Below are positions 1 through 12,900 of a DNA stretch of 64,000 nt, piece by piece. The stretch is from Artocarpus heterophyllus. Its lineage: Eukaryota; Streptophyta; Magnoliopsida; Rosales; Moraceae. The notes below the pieces were generated by a model, which did not search any database, was not told the origin of the DNA, and saw only the letters and a program-made list of their open reading frames with translations. A program made the translations under genes and the position numbers. Each line of letters opens with the position of its first letter. The first letter of the stretch is position 1. The stretch spans positions 35,299,521-35,363,520 of the forward strand of contig CM046333.1 of NCBI GenBank assembly GCA_025403435.1, in the 5' to 3' direction.

Positions 1-478
1 ATACTTACACTATACTGTATACCTTTTTACCTCTCTATGTCTTTCTATACTCTATTTCATTAACCGATGTGTTGCGGAAACAAAATCCTTTACTAGTTTA
101 ATTGACTAGTAACTAACTATTTTTTATATTGTTTTGGGTCATGGCATGCTTTTCTACTTTAATTAATACTTTTTTCATTTATGAATTTATACCGCAATAT
201 TATAATTAATTGTGATATAAATTTCATTTTGAGGATATTATTCACAAATTTTTTAGTATTTAAACTCAAACAAAATTTGTATATTAACAACATCCCAAGT
301 TGCACAAAATTCATAGATAAGATACCCATTAACATTATTCATATATGATTTACACTTTATCATAATTTTATAAAAATACGATCTATCAGGGAAAATTCAT
401 TAATTAAATTCAAATAAATTTGGGATTTAAATTAATAAATTTTCTTGAGCATTACAAAAATAAAGTTCAAGTATTGCA
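1..478. other. AT-rich intergenic DNA
   Basis: No coding potential, repeat or RNA gene could be supported here. The sequence is very AT-rich; CACTA coding remnants begin near 479. Confidence 0.5.
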
Positions 479-688
479 AGATAACAACTTTTCCAACTTC
501 AACCTGGAGGCCAAGCAACTTGAGTTAGACACCTTGATCTTTAGTCAACCTGAAGTTGCCTCTGACGTTGTCGAAGATATCGATGTGCTCTTTGTATAGT
601 CTTGAAAGGACGATAAGGATTTCATTGACGATGATTACATAATAGAGATTGATGACACTCTTAAGGAGTATGTTGATGATGAGGTGTC
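479..688 (+). pseudogene. CACTA (En/Spm) TNP2-type protein, acidic C-terminal remnant, part 1
   Basis: An almost open frame reads through a Glu/Leu-rich stretch and then an Asp-rich tail (DKDFIDDDYIIEIDDTLKEY), with two stops (about 592 and 598) between the halves. Acidic tails of this kind end TNP2-like transposases of plant CACTA elements. The frame breaks at the solo LTR starting at 689 and resumes at 3409, which shows the two pieces were one exon. Subterminal-type repeats downstream (5.4-5.7 kb) fit a CACTA remnant. The family call is inference, because only the poorly conserved tail is present. Confidence 0.4.
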
Positions 689-3403
689 TGTCACAACCTT
701 CAACTAGGGTATGACGTCGAGGCTAAGTTTAAGAAAAATCAAGTAAGTTTAAGAAAATAATTTAAGTTAAGTAAAGTTTTTAAAACTTTTATTTAGATTA
801 AGTTAAAAGGGTAGTTACATAATGACTTAATTATTATTTTCTTAAACCAATCCTCTAAATAATAAAAGAAATAGTAAGTATATTATTTCAATTTCTGCTT
901 ATTTATTTGAAAAGACCATTATGCCTTTAAAACATTACAATCCTAAGTCTACTCATTTTCAAAAAATATAAAATGCCTTACCGAGTCTTTAGAAAGTATG
1001 CGAAAGTGAGATTTCCAAAGAAAACCTCAAAACATGACCATTAAAGAAAATGCCTCTAGCATCAATTCAGGATTCATGCCAAAATCCCATGCTCAAAGCA
1101 TACAACAGAAAATTTGAACAAACATGATACAAACGATATCAACCACAATTTACAAGAAAGTCTAAGAGAGGGAAACAAAGGAAATTTAGGCTCTACATGC
1201 CTTGATTGAAATGGAAAGAAAATAAACTACGAAATAAGTAAATCTCTATTCGAGGTCCAACTCTACCTCGAAATTGCAACCGCACGATCTACTCAACATC
1301 GTCCTTAACACCTCTTGGAGGGGTTAATTTATAATACAAAGAATAAGCAAAAGGCAATATGATTTTCTTTTGACAAACTTTAACATTTTAAATTAATTAC
1401 ACAATAGATATGGAAGAAAATAAATAGAAAAAATATTTGAAATAGGAACATATAGAAGAACAAATAAAGGAGAGATTAGCTGGTTGACTCAATTTTTAGT
1501 TTCTAGACAATTACATACCATATATGAATATACCCATAGTGCTTTATCCATTGCCCACACTACGGAGCACCCTGATTGAGGTTTAGGGCCCTGCCTTAAA
1601 GGTTACACTCTACAGAGCCTAACCCTACCCCCAAAGGTTACTCTGTACAGAGCCTAATCTCTACGGCTACTAAAAACTAACCATTTAGAGCTATACACAT
1701 TCTCGATGGTGTTTGAAAACCATTAGTGCTTGGAATTACTTATTTTGAGTCTAAACTATATTTTCAAACTCATTTGACAATATATAAAAACCATCATATC
1801 TACATATAATATACATTTCACAAACTCATGGTAATATGCAAGAAACACATTTATAGCAACTTGTAAGAAACATGTTCATATCAAGTTAACATTATTTGGC
1901 CAAAACAAAATAATATAATTCAAATTATGAGTACTAAGACAGGGAATTAGAATCCTACCTCTTTAGTAATAATATCCATGATAGCTCTAAGTCTCACAAG
2001 CTCAATCCACAAAACATAAGCTTCCAACGCTGTCCCACCTTATCGGTTTCTAACAAGGTTAGTGAGGAACCAAAACAAAAACAAAAACAAATAGAGCCTT
2101 CCATTCATGTTATGTGTAAAGCATTGTTTATTGTACCTTTTACATTTAAAATGGTCATAAAGCATGAATTGGTTTTTCTCAAGAATTTATAACACAAAAC
2201 AAAAGTTTTTGGAGTGCTTTACATAACGGGACAAGAAGAAACCGAACCAGAGCATGCTAGAGGCCTCAATGGACTTAGGTGGAGGTGGCAGCACCTTAAG
2301 CCACCACCCTAGTCGACCGCACTACACAAGGCATGGTCGACCACATGCCGAAGGACTAGGCTCTGCCTAGTTCGGTCCTTCACAACCCGATTTTAAAAAA
2401 TTCCAAAGTTTCTCAAGAAACTTGTCTTCAATTATCAAAATTAGCCCAAAACACTTAGTAAACACCTTATGACCTAATTAAACATGATTTTTTAAAATTT
2501 TAACGCAAAAATCACTATCAAGAACCATAAATTTGGAGTTTGTTCAAAAACAAAAGCCAAAACAAGTTTAAATTAGTTTTTTAAACTTTAAATCCTAAAA
2601 ACACCCAACATGCAAAATTAGAATCTAAGTCTAAATATTTAGAACATGTTCCTAACCATAATATTGAGCTAAACGAGCATTTGTTCTTTGCTTTAATACA
2701 AAACTTAGACCTTCGTTCATTAACGCTCAAGACATGTTTATGTTCATAACCCAAAAATTTCAAGGAGATTAAAAATGAAAATTAGAGAATAAACACATAG
2801 TAAATATAAACTAAAAATCCAGATTTGTTTTATGAAAAGCCTACCTCAAATCTCTTCTAAAAATTTCAAAAGTCTTGGCTAGAAATTAAACTTTGAATCC
2901 TCGAAGCTTGTTGGCCATGGAGGTGGGCATTCTTTCGAGTTTTTGAGCTAAGAAATGGACAGTTAAGGGCTTTGAAATGTAGAGAGTGAGAGAAGACATC
3001 TGAGAGAGAAGGAGAGGGAGATGGGTGGTTTGAAAATGCCTAGAGTATCATCTTTGAAACGAGGGGAAGCAATGCATGTTCAACATTGGTCTGTGTTGTT
3101 CAGACATGGGGAAAAAAGTATTTCTAAACACGGTCAGGGAAAATCAAGTGACAGGCATATGGTGAAGGGAAGGTATAAATTGGATACCTGCAATTATGGG
3201 AAAAATGTTGGTTTTGTTTAGAAATTAAATAAAATGGAGAATTTTGAAATTTTAATAATTAAATTAGATATTAGTTTTGTTTAAAAGAAAACTAAATTAT
3301 GCAAAAATTTTAATTATGCAAATTTATAAAAAATTTAATGAATGGGACACTAAATAATCAAATTTGTACATAATTAATTAAATAAAAACTTATGGCTATT
3401 ACG
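689..3403 (-). mobile_element. Solo LTR, probably Gypsy (Tekay/Del-like)
   Basis: The element starts TGTCACAACC and ends GGCTATTACG, and is flanked by the 5-bp direct repeat GTGTC (684-688 and 3404-3408). Removing it restores an open frame in the interrupted CACTA exon. It is 2.7 kb, has no coding sequence, and shares layout with the solo LTR at 31124-33309: the word TACATGCCTTGATT, a GA-rich block near the right end, and similar termini. The CT-rich leader expected after a TATA box lies on the minus strand, so the LTR is probably in minus orientation. Lineage is inferred from terminal sequence and length only. Confidence 0.6.
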
Positions 3404-3484
3404 GTGTCTAAGCATGAAGCTGAGGAAGACAATGAACAAGTTTCTTCCAACCACATTGCTTACACTAGCAGCAATGATGATTGA
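3404..3484 (+). pseudogene. CACTA TNP2-type remnant, part 2
   Basis: This continues the acidic frame of 479-688 after the inserted LTR: VSKHEAEEDNEQVSSNH, then a Ser/Asn-rich end and a stop at 3482-3484. The join GAG-GTG-TCT-AAG is exactly restored when one copy of the GTGTC duplication and the LTR are removed. Confidence 0.4.
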
Positions 3485-3603
3485 GTCTTTTTATATTGTA
3501 TTCTTCTTATAAACTTTGAAACTTATAATAACAATCGTTACAAAATATAATACATAAATTGATCTTATTTGCTTATTACCGACGTGTACCATGTCTGGTT
3601 AGG

Positions 3604-4770
3604 TTGCCATGTGCGATAGATCAGCTAGGGGGTTAAGCCTTCGCAAGGACATGGAACCACGCCACCATCCCAATGTCAGTCAGGTATGAATTTCAACATT
3701 TATATGTTTTATTTTTTAACATTCTTATTGGCTTTCTTGAATTCATAAACCTTAAATATAAAGTACTAGCTTATTCGAGCCGTAGGGTAGGGGAAAGTCT
3801 AGGGCGATAGATATCGCCAAGTGGGTGGTCTACCCTGTTCAGTTTGACTGGACAAATGACATGATCAAGGTCGTCGGGGACTATGGTGCATGGTTTGAAA
3901 ATGCCGTTAGGGTGCACATGGGAGATAGTGTAGCCCCTTTCTATAACACTTGGAAGTCCATCTTATTGGTGGATAGAAACTAGATCCATGGCTCCATGGT
4001 GGTAATAGCTTTTTTACCAATTCAATTTTCTTATGCTTTTGTGAAACATGTAGTATAACTTATTTTAAGATTACAGGAATGGTTTTAGATCAAGCTCATG
4101 GGTGAGATGGTTGCTTACATCAACTAAGAGGCTAAAAGTGCTACTGAGACTAGAAGAATGACCTCAACATGCACTACAAATAACTTGGTTTAAAAGTTAT
4201 GCCTAAAACCGTCAAGAATAGGGAGCACTGGTAGAAATGTTGTGAGCAGTTTGGCTCGCCTGAATTTAAAGTTTGTCTATGTTTGACTTAGTAAAACACA
4301 TTGTAAAAGTGTAACTTTTTTTACAGGTTCGATTACAAACGAATACAACAAACCACAAAAAAGTAATATGGTCATCCTATAAGGGGCAATCATCTTATTC
4401 ACAACATTGACATAATACTCTATGCACTTTTATTGGATAATCATTTTTATAAACAAAATATCAATAATTAAACTCTAACATTAATTCAACATTACAGATG
4501 AACTCCGAGACATGCAAGCTACAATCGTTGGTTGACAACTAGCATGATCAACATCATCATCAGGGTAGGGATTGGGCCAAGAAGGCTGTAGAGGCCACAC
4601 AGGTAAGTAAATTAGTATCATCTCTTTAAATAAAATCTTATTTTTTAACTATTTTATTTATTAATTAATAATTTTTCCTCTCTTACTTATAGGGGCAAAT
4701 GGTTTAGGAGAGAAAAAGGTAGGCGACGCAGGCCACATTCGGCTCTTCTACCTTACCATTAATGAGGTTG
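3604..4770 (+). pseudogene. Possible second CACTA gene (TnpA/Transposase_24-like), decayed
   Basis: A short frame opens with ATG near 3609 (MCDRSARGLSLRKDMEPRHH) and ends in CAG followed by gtatgaat, like a splice donor. Further coding-like patches follow at about 3800-4000 (GDYGAWFENAVRVHMGDSVA) and 4497-4610, each broken by stops and separated by AT-rich, intron-like sequence. Position after a TNP2 tail and before subterminal repeats is where the second gene of a plant CACTA element sits. No catalytic motif is visible and the assignment rests mainly on context. Confidence 0.25.
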
Positions 4771-5399
4771 CCATACTTGCAAATGTGCTAGGGATGCGTA
4801 GGGGTTATTGAACTGGAGCGGAGCTAGGCTAAGTCAAAGACAATCAAATTCTAGTTCCATATGTTTTGGTTCACAGTCTGGGTATACATAGTTGTCTCCG
4901 GAGTTGCAAAATTGTCTCACATAAATGTATACCAGCAACGTGGAGCTAGTTAATCAATTGGCACAAACCAATCACGAAACTCACTGTTAACATACCTCCA
5001 CCACCCTGGCAAGTATAATGCCTCATGCAGATGAAGAAGTGCAAGAAAATGAAGAAATGTAAACTTTGGGGATTAGACAATTTGTACATTATTAGACTTC
5101 TTCTATTTCTTTTTTTTTTTTTTTTTGGCTACACTATTAGACCATTTAGTGTGTTTTATTTTATTTTATGAAGTGTATGTGGTATTTTGTGTCATGTTAC
5201 ATTGATATGAATTATATGATTTTTATTAATTATCATCGCATTAAGTCATTTTAATCAGATTTCAATTAATATTTAATTTTACAAAATTAATAAATATTTT
5301 TAATAAAAAATAAATTAAAATAAAATAAAAACAAAATTAATTATTTAATTGAAATTAAATCTATATTTTTTGCATTTAAAAAAGATTAAAAAAATAAGA

Positions 5400-5714
5400 C
5401 AATTAGTGACAACAAAATTTATGCAAAAAAAACCTTTAGTGATGACATTTCATCACTAAATCTTCATTATAATTTAAAAATTTTTAAAAATTTGAAAATT
5501 TTAGCAATGACAATTTTCTAAAAGGCCATTGCTAAATACTGTTAATGGCGTATCTACTTAGATCCGTAACCTCAAAAAAAAAAAAAAAAAGCGACACTTC
5601 ATTCCAAAAACTTAGCAACAACATAAATTTTCTAGCAATGAATCTTTGGTGACAACATTTTAGTAGTGGCAAGCAGACTTAAGTCGTCACTAAAGACTTC
5701 GATTCTTATAGTTT
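5400..5714. repeat. CACTA-type subterminal repeats and decayed right end
   Basis: Short repeats in both orientations resemble TTAGTGACGAC and GTCGTCACTAAA (for example around 5404, 5440, 5620, 5650 and 5685), typical of the last few hundred bases of plant CACTA elements. The block ends near 5714 in GATTCTTATAG, which looks like a mutated form of the usual ...CTTGTAGTG terminus. The matching left terminus is not in the window or is lost. Confidence 0.4.
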
Positions 5715-8490
5715 CTAGACAGGGATTAGTTTGCTCAAATTTTGTGCTATTTAAAGATTTTTCGGTGCAGCTACTTTTAAGAGAGTGAGAGGAGACAATT
5801 GTGATATGATCATCTTTTTTTTTTCTTTTCTCTAACTATAATGAAAAATCAATAACGGCAAAAATTGTTAGGATCAAGCGGATTCCATCTTTAGCTAATT
5901 GCGTTAAAATAAACACCGACTGAGCGAAATGATGTTACGAGACTGCCTAGCTGAGGTAGAAGATTCCGTACTTGCAGAGACTTTGCAAAGGATCTTTTCA
6001 AAATCCTGGGCGTTCGGGGTGCCTTTGAAGTAAAACTTTGCGGTATTTCCGCAACTACTTTGTTCGCCAAACACTATGATTATAATAAGGGCATGTACGG
6101 TTCGAATCAGATTTTTTAGATGGTTAACAAGTTAACAGAAAAACTGAGGTTTACTAGGGGCTTAAAACTCATTAGTTAAAGATTAACCGAGCAACTTGTG
6201 GGAAATAAGTACTCTTTTTGCTTCCTTGTTTTTGTTTTTTTTGTTTTTTTTTCCCAATGAATTTTGGCTAAAAGTTCTTTAGCAAGGCATATTTGTTGTT
6301 GTCTTCCAGAGTGCGAGTTCTGCCTCTATCTTTTGGTTAGCAGCTTCCGCTTGTTGTAGCGCATTAAGCTTTGGTTTAGAGTTTTTATGCGGCTTTGTTC
6401 ATAGTTCCTTTCCGATAATTTTGTATCTATTCTTTTTTTTTATTATTCACCAATAATACATTTTAAAGAGAGTGTCAATTTAGTGAGGACATTTTTAAAG
6501 GCATATATGGAGCAAATTAAGGCTTAATCCTTCCCACACAATTCTTTATTTTCAAAAATCCCATATATATTGTATTTTTGTAACATACATATGGTACAAA
6601 TTTATAAATTTAATCTTCTAGCCTCCATTAAATTTTTGTCTTCATAATTAGTCTTATTGACAAAAAATTTCTGGCCTGTTACTGTCTTAGAGCTTTTGCT
6701 ATAGTTGCCTTCTCTCGTCGGTTCATTAATAGTTGGCTCCTCGGGCAGGTGATGAACAATATAGTTGCTCATCAATCCAATAGGGATTTCTGTCTGTCCT
6801 TCTCGAAGCATGTGACTAGTCACTTTCGAAAAAATAATATACAAGATATTAATTTGATACTGTTTTCAAAACGTTTGAGAAAAATCTATTGATGATACTT
6901 GAACTGTTAGAACACTAAGAAACTATTAGGTAGTTATAAGGTTTATTTGTACTATTTCCTTTTTTTTCTTTCTTTAGTTGAAGGGATATTTTGTATTATT
7001 TTTACTGTTATAGGAAACATAAATAGAATAGCAAAATCTCATATTTCTAGTTAAAACTTCACGAAATAAACCGATAATTCAGCGATTCTCATGAATCTAA
7101 GATTCATAGGGTAGCTGTTGTTTCACAAAGACATGAAGTTCCGTATCGCCCTTCTCATTATAGTCTCATAGGCATGCAGAAGCCATCATAAATATTACTG
7201 TTTGAAGAGATAATATATGTTGGGGATGTAAAGGCCACCGAGAAGCTATTCAGCAAACGCCACCATCACCGTATGGTGGCAGCACCCGCCGTGATGTCAA
7301 CAGGCTCCTCCCTGATTCCTGACGGAACCTATTGACTCATGCCAGCTATGGAGCACAACACAAAGCCACCATATGACACCATCTGGACCCTCCATTGAGA
7401 AATCCCTTGCTTGAGAGGATCATGACATCTGTCACTATACTGAAAAGTGCCATAAGGCCGTATATCCAAGGCCTCCGGTCAAACCCAATTACACCTAGTT
7501 GAAACCTAAACTCTATAAATAAGAGCATTAACTCCATCTCAAAATTAATCGACTTTTTTATCTAAACTTTACCTCTTTTTTAGTTCACCTTGATCAACCA
7601 GGTCGGCACTGGCATCCCCTTTATTCCGTGGCGTCTTCCTCTCTTGCAAGTCCAAGCAGACTAGACCACTGCAAGGTGGGGTAAGAAATCCGACTGCCAC
7701 GTGCAGCTGCATGTATATTTGAGCCATCCAACAACATCAACAATAAATATTATTGTTTTCACATAAAGCGAGCCAAATAAAATTATGCAGAATAATTGGA
7801 ACTTACATCAAGGAATTGATGAGTTGGAATTCTTGTGTATGCAACAGTTATTATCAGGGATAATTTTTCTAATAAATTTATAAACGGATAAGGGGAAACC
7901 AAAGTGATGTTACGTCAATTAGCATCTTATTTAATGAAGTACGTACTCAGTTCTAGGCTTCTACAAAATATTATTGATTTGAAAACAATCTTCCTTGCTT
8001 CATGAAAATCAATAATTTTATTCAAAAGAAAAAAGAAAATCAATATTTTATTATTTCAATACAATGCACTGGCTTTAATTAGTTTTGGCAGCAACTCTTT
8101 CAAATGTTTTCATGTTCCAAAAGAAGTGCCCAAAATTAACATTTTATCTTATTTAGTTTAGGTGCATGTACAAGATCATGCATATTCCTGTATAGACAAC
8201 CAAAATTACCAAATTACTGATTGGATTCTCCACTTCTTGCTACTTTTTTATATGCAAAAGTTACATAATCTTTTAAGGAGTGAATTAATATCTGTATTCA
8301 TTATGCAAATATTATATATATGTCCTTTTTTAAAAATTTTATATAATTAGAGCCTTAAAATACTCTCTAACTAAATATTATAATGTATTTAAATTTTTAT
8401 AACAAATTTTCTTATTTTTTGAATAGTTAAATTAAGGAAAAATATAGACGTATATTTCTTATTTTAATATGTTACATTGATGTATTATTA
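5715..8490. other. Gene-free interval with possible LTR scrap
   Basis: No gene is supported. Short frames, such as 80 codons on the minus strand at 6602-6844, match nothing recognised. At 7200-7700 the base composition rises and the plus strand shows ACTCTATAAATAAGAG near 7508, followed by a CT-rich stretch, which looks like the promoter part of a decayed LTR. The block at 6240-6470 is T-rich and could be a LINE 3' end, but no LINE coding sequence is present. Confidence 0.3.
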
Positions 8491-8494
8491 TTAT

Positions 8495-8825
8495 CACTTG
8501 AAGTCTTAAAAAAATGAAATGAATGTCATTGAATATCATTATCATTACATATCATTAACTTAATGATATAACAATTATATAATCTATAAGATACACAAAA
8601 GACTTAATAAATACTATATCATTAATTTAATTACATATCACAAAACAAGAACTATCATCCACTTGAAGCCTTAAAAAATAAATGTCATTGCGTATTATTA
8701 TCATTACGTATCATTAACTTAATGATATATCAATTATATAACCAATGATACACATAAAAAAGACTTAATAATACTGTGTCATTAAGTTAATTACAACACC
8801 CTAATTTTGATTTGTCAACAAACTA
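8495..8825. repeat. Tandem duplication, period about 165 bp
   Basis: Two adjacent diverged units begin CACTTGAAG at 8495 and 8660. Both carry TATCATTAACTTAATGATAT, a short palindrome, followed by AGACTTAATA. A partial third unit may follow from about 8812. No coding potential. Confidence 0.7.
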
Positions 8826-9254
8826 TATTATTAATTTAATTACAATACCTTAATTTCAATTTGTCGATAAATCCAACCTATCAGTAAAAAAATGCTATAT
8901 TTTTAAGAAATTTTAAAATCGTTATTTTGTATACCAATTTGAATTTAAGCAACAAACACCTTAATTCTAAGAATTTTTTAAATATAATGAATGTCTTTAT
9001 ATATATGTATTATGACACATAAAGAATATTCATGAACTGTAGATATATTTTAATTTTACAAATAAAAAATAACCACATGTCTTATTAACATATTTTATAT
9101 TTAAATTTTCAATATTACAAGAAATTACATTTTATTCTATTTCAATTTTTTTATGGAAATTATTCTATTTCAAATTGTGCAACGTATACATACGGTACTT
9201 GCCCCTCACACACAGGCCAGCAATGAAGCTTTTCTTTCTTTCTTTTTTATATAT

Positions 9255-9278
9255 TCCCTCCCTCCCTCCCTCCCTCCT
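9255..9278. repeat. (CCCT)n microsatellite
   Basis: Five to six uninterrupted CCCT units following a T-rich run. Confidence 0.9.
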
Positions 9279-9945
9279 TCTTTTATTTAATTGACGCATT
9301 CAGTTTCACACTTTTACAAACATAAATGCAAGTCGGTGCGAGTGGGTTTTAGGACAGAGGGTAGCTTTGATATTGAATGGGATTGTCAGTTTGTGTCCAT
9401 TATTGGAGCAAGACACTGTGTCTTATTTGGAGAAACCGCACGGATAACACTCTTTATTTTCTTCTGACAGTCGTCGGATGAAAAGACTGCTCTGTGCCAC
9501 AGAGTATTAATGAGCTGAGGTATACTAAAATATCTCTTTTTATCATTCCTCTTTTTTACTCTCTAAAATGGTTGTTTTTTTTTTTAATTTTACCAGATAT
9601 TTTCACTTTCTCCCAAAAAAAAAATAGATAAAACTTAACTACAAACCAATTTTTCACACTTAATTATAAAGTCTACCGTTTGGCATGTTTAAAAGCATGA
9701 AACAGGGAAAAATGATGGCAATTGTTGGTTTCCTTTTAAGGAAAAAAATCATTAATAACACCTTAATTAATATTCTATGCAAAATTTATATACGTAGTTT
9801 GATGAATTCAGTTTCAACTTATCGATTTTTACATAATATAAAGTAAAATATGTTACTATTGTCAGTTTTAATTTTCAACTTCAACTCATTTTTCAAATAT
9901 CTTAGTAAATAATATACGTGTTAAAAAAAATTGTTATACAGAATT

Positions 9946-9949
<4 letters not shown>

Positions 9950-9981
<32 letters not shown>
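9950..9981. repeat. (AT)n microsatellite
   Basis: About 16 uninterrupted AT dinucleotides. Confidence 0.95.
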
Positions 9982-9984
<3 letters not shown>

Positions 9985-10887
9985 CTATTACATGCAAAGT
10001 AACAAGGTTATGAATCGGGGACAATAAGTATAAATATATTAGTAACCATTAGTTTATTTAGTTGTTTTCTGTTTTGGAGATAAGAAACGCGGAGCCTATG
10101 ATTATTAAATTCAGATTATTAAAAAAAAAAGAACAAAACAAAATATACACATATATCGACAAATTAAAAAAAGAAAAGAAAATTAAGTAGGTATTGTAAT
10201 ATTCAATGGTAACTTTGTAATAAAGTGTAAAACACTGGCTTGGAATTACGGCCTTTTCTAGTTGGAAAATAAAAGAGTGATAAAAAAAGATCCTAGCATT
10301 TCTCTAATAAGCTATATCTTAAGTCTTTACAAAGCCATGCATGCCAATACGTAGAAAAAGGGGCTAATCAGTAAAACACCATTTCTGGTATAGTGGAATT
10401 GCATGATGCCACTAAATTCTCTTTCCTATCAAATGATTCACTTTTAGACTTCAAAAAACCAAAATTATCCCGCGAATAACTCTAGATCTTCTCTTATTCT
10501 CTAGTTCTTCTCAATCGTTGCTCCAGATAAGTCGATCACTTCATGGATCTCGATGACCAAACGTCCTCGTAGATCTCGCATATCGTCGTTTGAAGGTTGT
10601 CGTCAGCAAAATCATTAAGAGCTCGGTGTTGATAAAGCACAACGGCGAGTTCAAAGACGGAGCCAACTTCGAGGTTTTTCTGATAGAGTAATTAGCGATG
10701 TTTAGGGTCAGTTAATGCAAGATAGAAGAGAGGTTGAGAGAGAGGAGATAAAGTTAGGGTTGAGTTTTTTAGTTTGGGTAAAACGGAATGTAGGTTTATT
10801 CATGCAAAGTAATATGTGTCATAGTATATATATATACACACACACATAAGTGGTAAAAACAAATGAGTTGTTCTAAATAGTTTCATT

Positions 10888-11053
10888 GGGGGTGTTTGGC
10901 TAGTGATGGAAACTATTTATAGAAATGGTTTTTACTGTAGTATGTGATAGTTTAATATTGTAGCAATTTTTTTTCTTTTTACTGTAGCATGTAAGAATTT
11001 TACACTGTTCAAAACTAAATTTACGGTGAAAATCACCCTTAGCCAAACAAGGG
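10888..11053. mobile_element. Short MITE with GTGTTTGGCTA-type inverted ends
   Basis: The left end GGGGGTGTTTGGCTAG is mirrored by the right end TAGCCAAACAAGGG. The 166-bp interior is AT-rich and non-coding. Ends of this GGG..GTTTGG kind are frequent in plant MITEs. No convincing target duplication could be read, so superfamily is left open. Confidence 0.5.
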
Positions 11054-12005
11054 ATAGATTTCTTTTACTTGGGCTTGAATGTTGTATTCTTCTGGTCCAC
11101 ACTATTGAATGCCTACGGTTATTATGCATAACTTACAAAAATGCCTCCAAATATACTATCTTATTAAAAATGTCTCCCAACAAACTATTTATTAAAACTA
11201 GTTATTTTGTTAGAAATTGATGATTTATTAAAAGATCAAGTTATTCTTTCTCTTAATATAAGACCTGTCAAGTTCTGTCCTAGAATCCACTAGGTTCCAT
11301 CGTAAAACTTGCCTCTAATTGCTGAAGCAGGGTACTAGATTATAACATGTCAAAATCCAACTTAAAACTTACTAGATTTTGATATTTTTTTAAAACAAAA
11401 AAGCACCAACTGTTTTTAATTACCGACGGGCTATAACCTGCTAAATTTTAACTGTAAACCTACCAAATTCTGACGTATTTTTAGGAGAAAGAGAAAAAGA
11501 TATCAAACTAACGACAGAACAAAGATTAACAGAGCAAAGTTTAAATATTATAAGCAATTTAGAAGGTAAAGAAAGTCCAAAAATACCCGGATTATAATAT
11601 TGCTATAATATAATGGAGATAAAAAATAAATCACCTTTGTTCATCTCTCTCGGACGGTTTCTTTTCTTCCTTTCGTTGGAAAGTAAAATCACCTTAACAC
11701 TTAACAGATTAGAACCACATGTGAAGCTAAGCTCACCTCTCTCTCTAGTATAGTCACGAATCATCATTGTAGAGAGAGAAACTCTTCACACGCACACATA
11801 AGTCATCATTCTAGAAGATCGCAAACTAGGCCGCTGGCGGATGTCTCTGCAATTTCACGGCCCTCTCCGTCCTCGAACTCCTCTGACGGCGACAAGCGTC
11901 TAACGGCGACGATTTTCTCTGTTAGATCCGGCGCAAATCCTTACTGGCAATGTTGAATAATGTATTTTTGTGACGAGATGTGAGGGGGTGGAGGAGAGAG
12001 ACTAA
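11054..12005. other. Gene-free interval
   Basis: No gene is supported. A CT-rich then GC-richer patch (about 11640-11960) resembles decayed 5' leader and coding sequence but has early stops and no recognised product. Confidence 0.35.
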
Positions 12006-12550
12006 GGGTCCGTTTGGTAAATAGATTCGAATTAATGATTTGATTTAAGTTAGTATGATTTGAGTTAAAATTTGAGTTAGAGATTTGAGTTGTTATCCGA
12101 ATTCATATTTAGATGTGCATTTAAGTTTTAATCTGAGTATGAAATAAAATTAGAATTTGTGTTTAGAGACGGTAGTGAAAATAGTTTTTGATTTATTAAA
12201 AAATCTAATAAAATCTTAATGTTAATAATCCTAAAAAATATGCAATATTGATCTTGATTTATTCCTCTCTTTATTAGGAATACAATAAAAAAAAATCATC
12301 TCAATTGGATATTAAATAAAGAAGTTATGATTTTTTTCTCAAATATAAGAGAGAGAATTTTACTTTTTACTGTAGCAAAGATATCCAAGTATCAAAAGTT
12401 TAAGGGAAATGAGAACTCTGAGAACTTAAATTTTTGATACTCAAAGAATTTGGATTTTCGGAGAAACAAACATATATCCACAGAATTCTTGATACTCGAA
12501 TCTAAATTTGAGTCTATTGAGTCCAAATAATGTTCGAAACAAATGGACCC
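12006..12550. mobile_element. PIF/Harbinger (Tourist-like) MITE
   Basis: The element starts GGGTCCGTTTGG and ends CAAATGGACCC, and is bordered on both sides by TAA (12003-12005 and 12551-12553), the 3-bp target duplication typical of PIF/Harbinger elements. The inverted similarity continues inward (GATTCGAAT / ATTATTTGGACTC). Length is 545 bp with no coding capacity. Confidence 0.65.
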
Positions 12551-12867
12551 TAAGAGAGCCGTCGTGGAAAAATAGGAGAGAGAGCGTAGCGGGATGGAGA
12601 AACAGTGAGAAAAGAGAAATTAGGGAAGAAAAAAAGATGCAAGAAAGCGAGATGATTTGATATAAGGGTAAAATTGGAAAGCAAAATTTTAGAAATTAAA
12701 TTTGGTCTATTATTTACTAATGTTTATAAATACGGTATTCACTTCCAAAGATCTCAACAATTGACCCATTTAGTGCACAATCACATATTCAACCATTAAA
12801 TTTTAATTAGATGACTAAAAATATTTTACTACTAGGTTCAAACAACATGCCTTGTCATTGATTTTCT

Positions 12868-12900
12868 TAATAATAATAATAATAATAATAACAATAATAA
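12868..12900. repeat. (AAT)n microsatellite
   Basis: Run of TAA/AAT triplets with one ACA interruption, directly left of the inverted-repeat element at 12901. Confidence 0.85.

Larger units (their letters stand above)
8826..10887. other. AT-rich intergenic interval
   Basis: No gene is supported. It contains the microsatellites listed separately. At about 10525-10692 a coding-like scrap ends in VLIKHNGEFKDGANFEVF and a stop, but it has no recognised family and no intact upstream frame. Confidence 0.35.
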
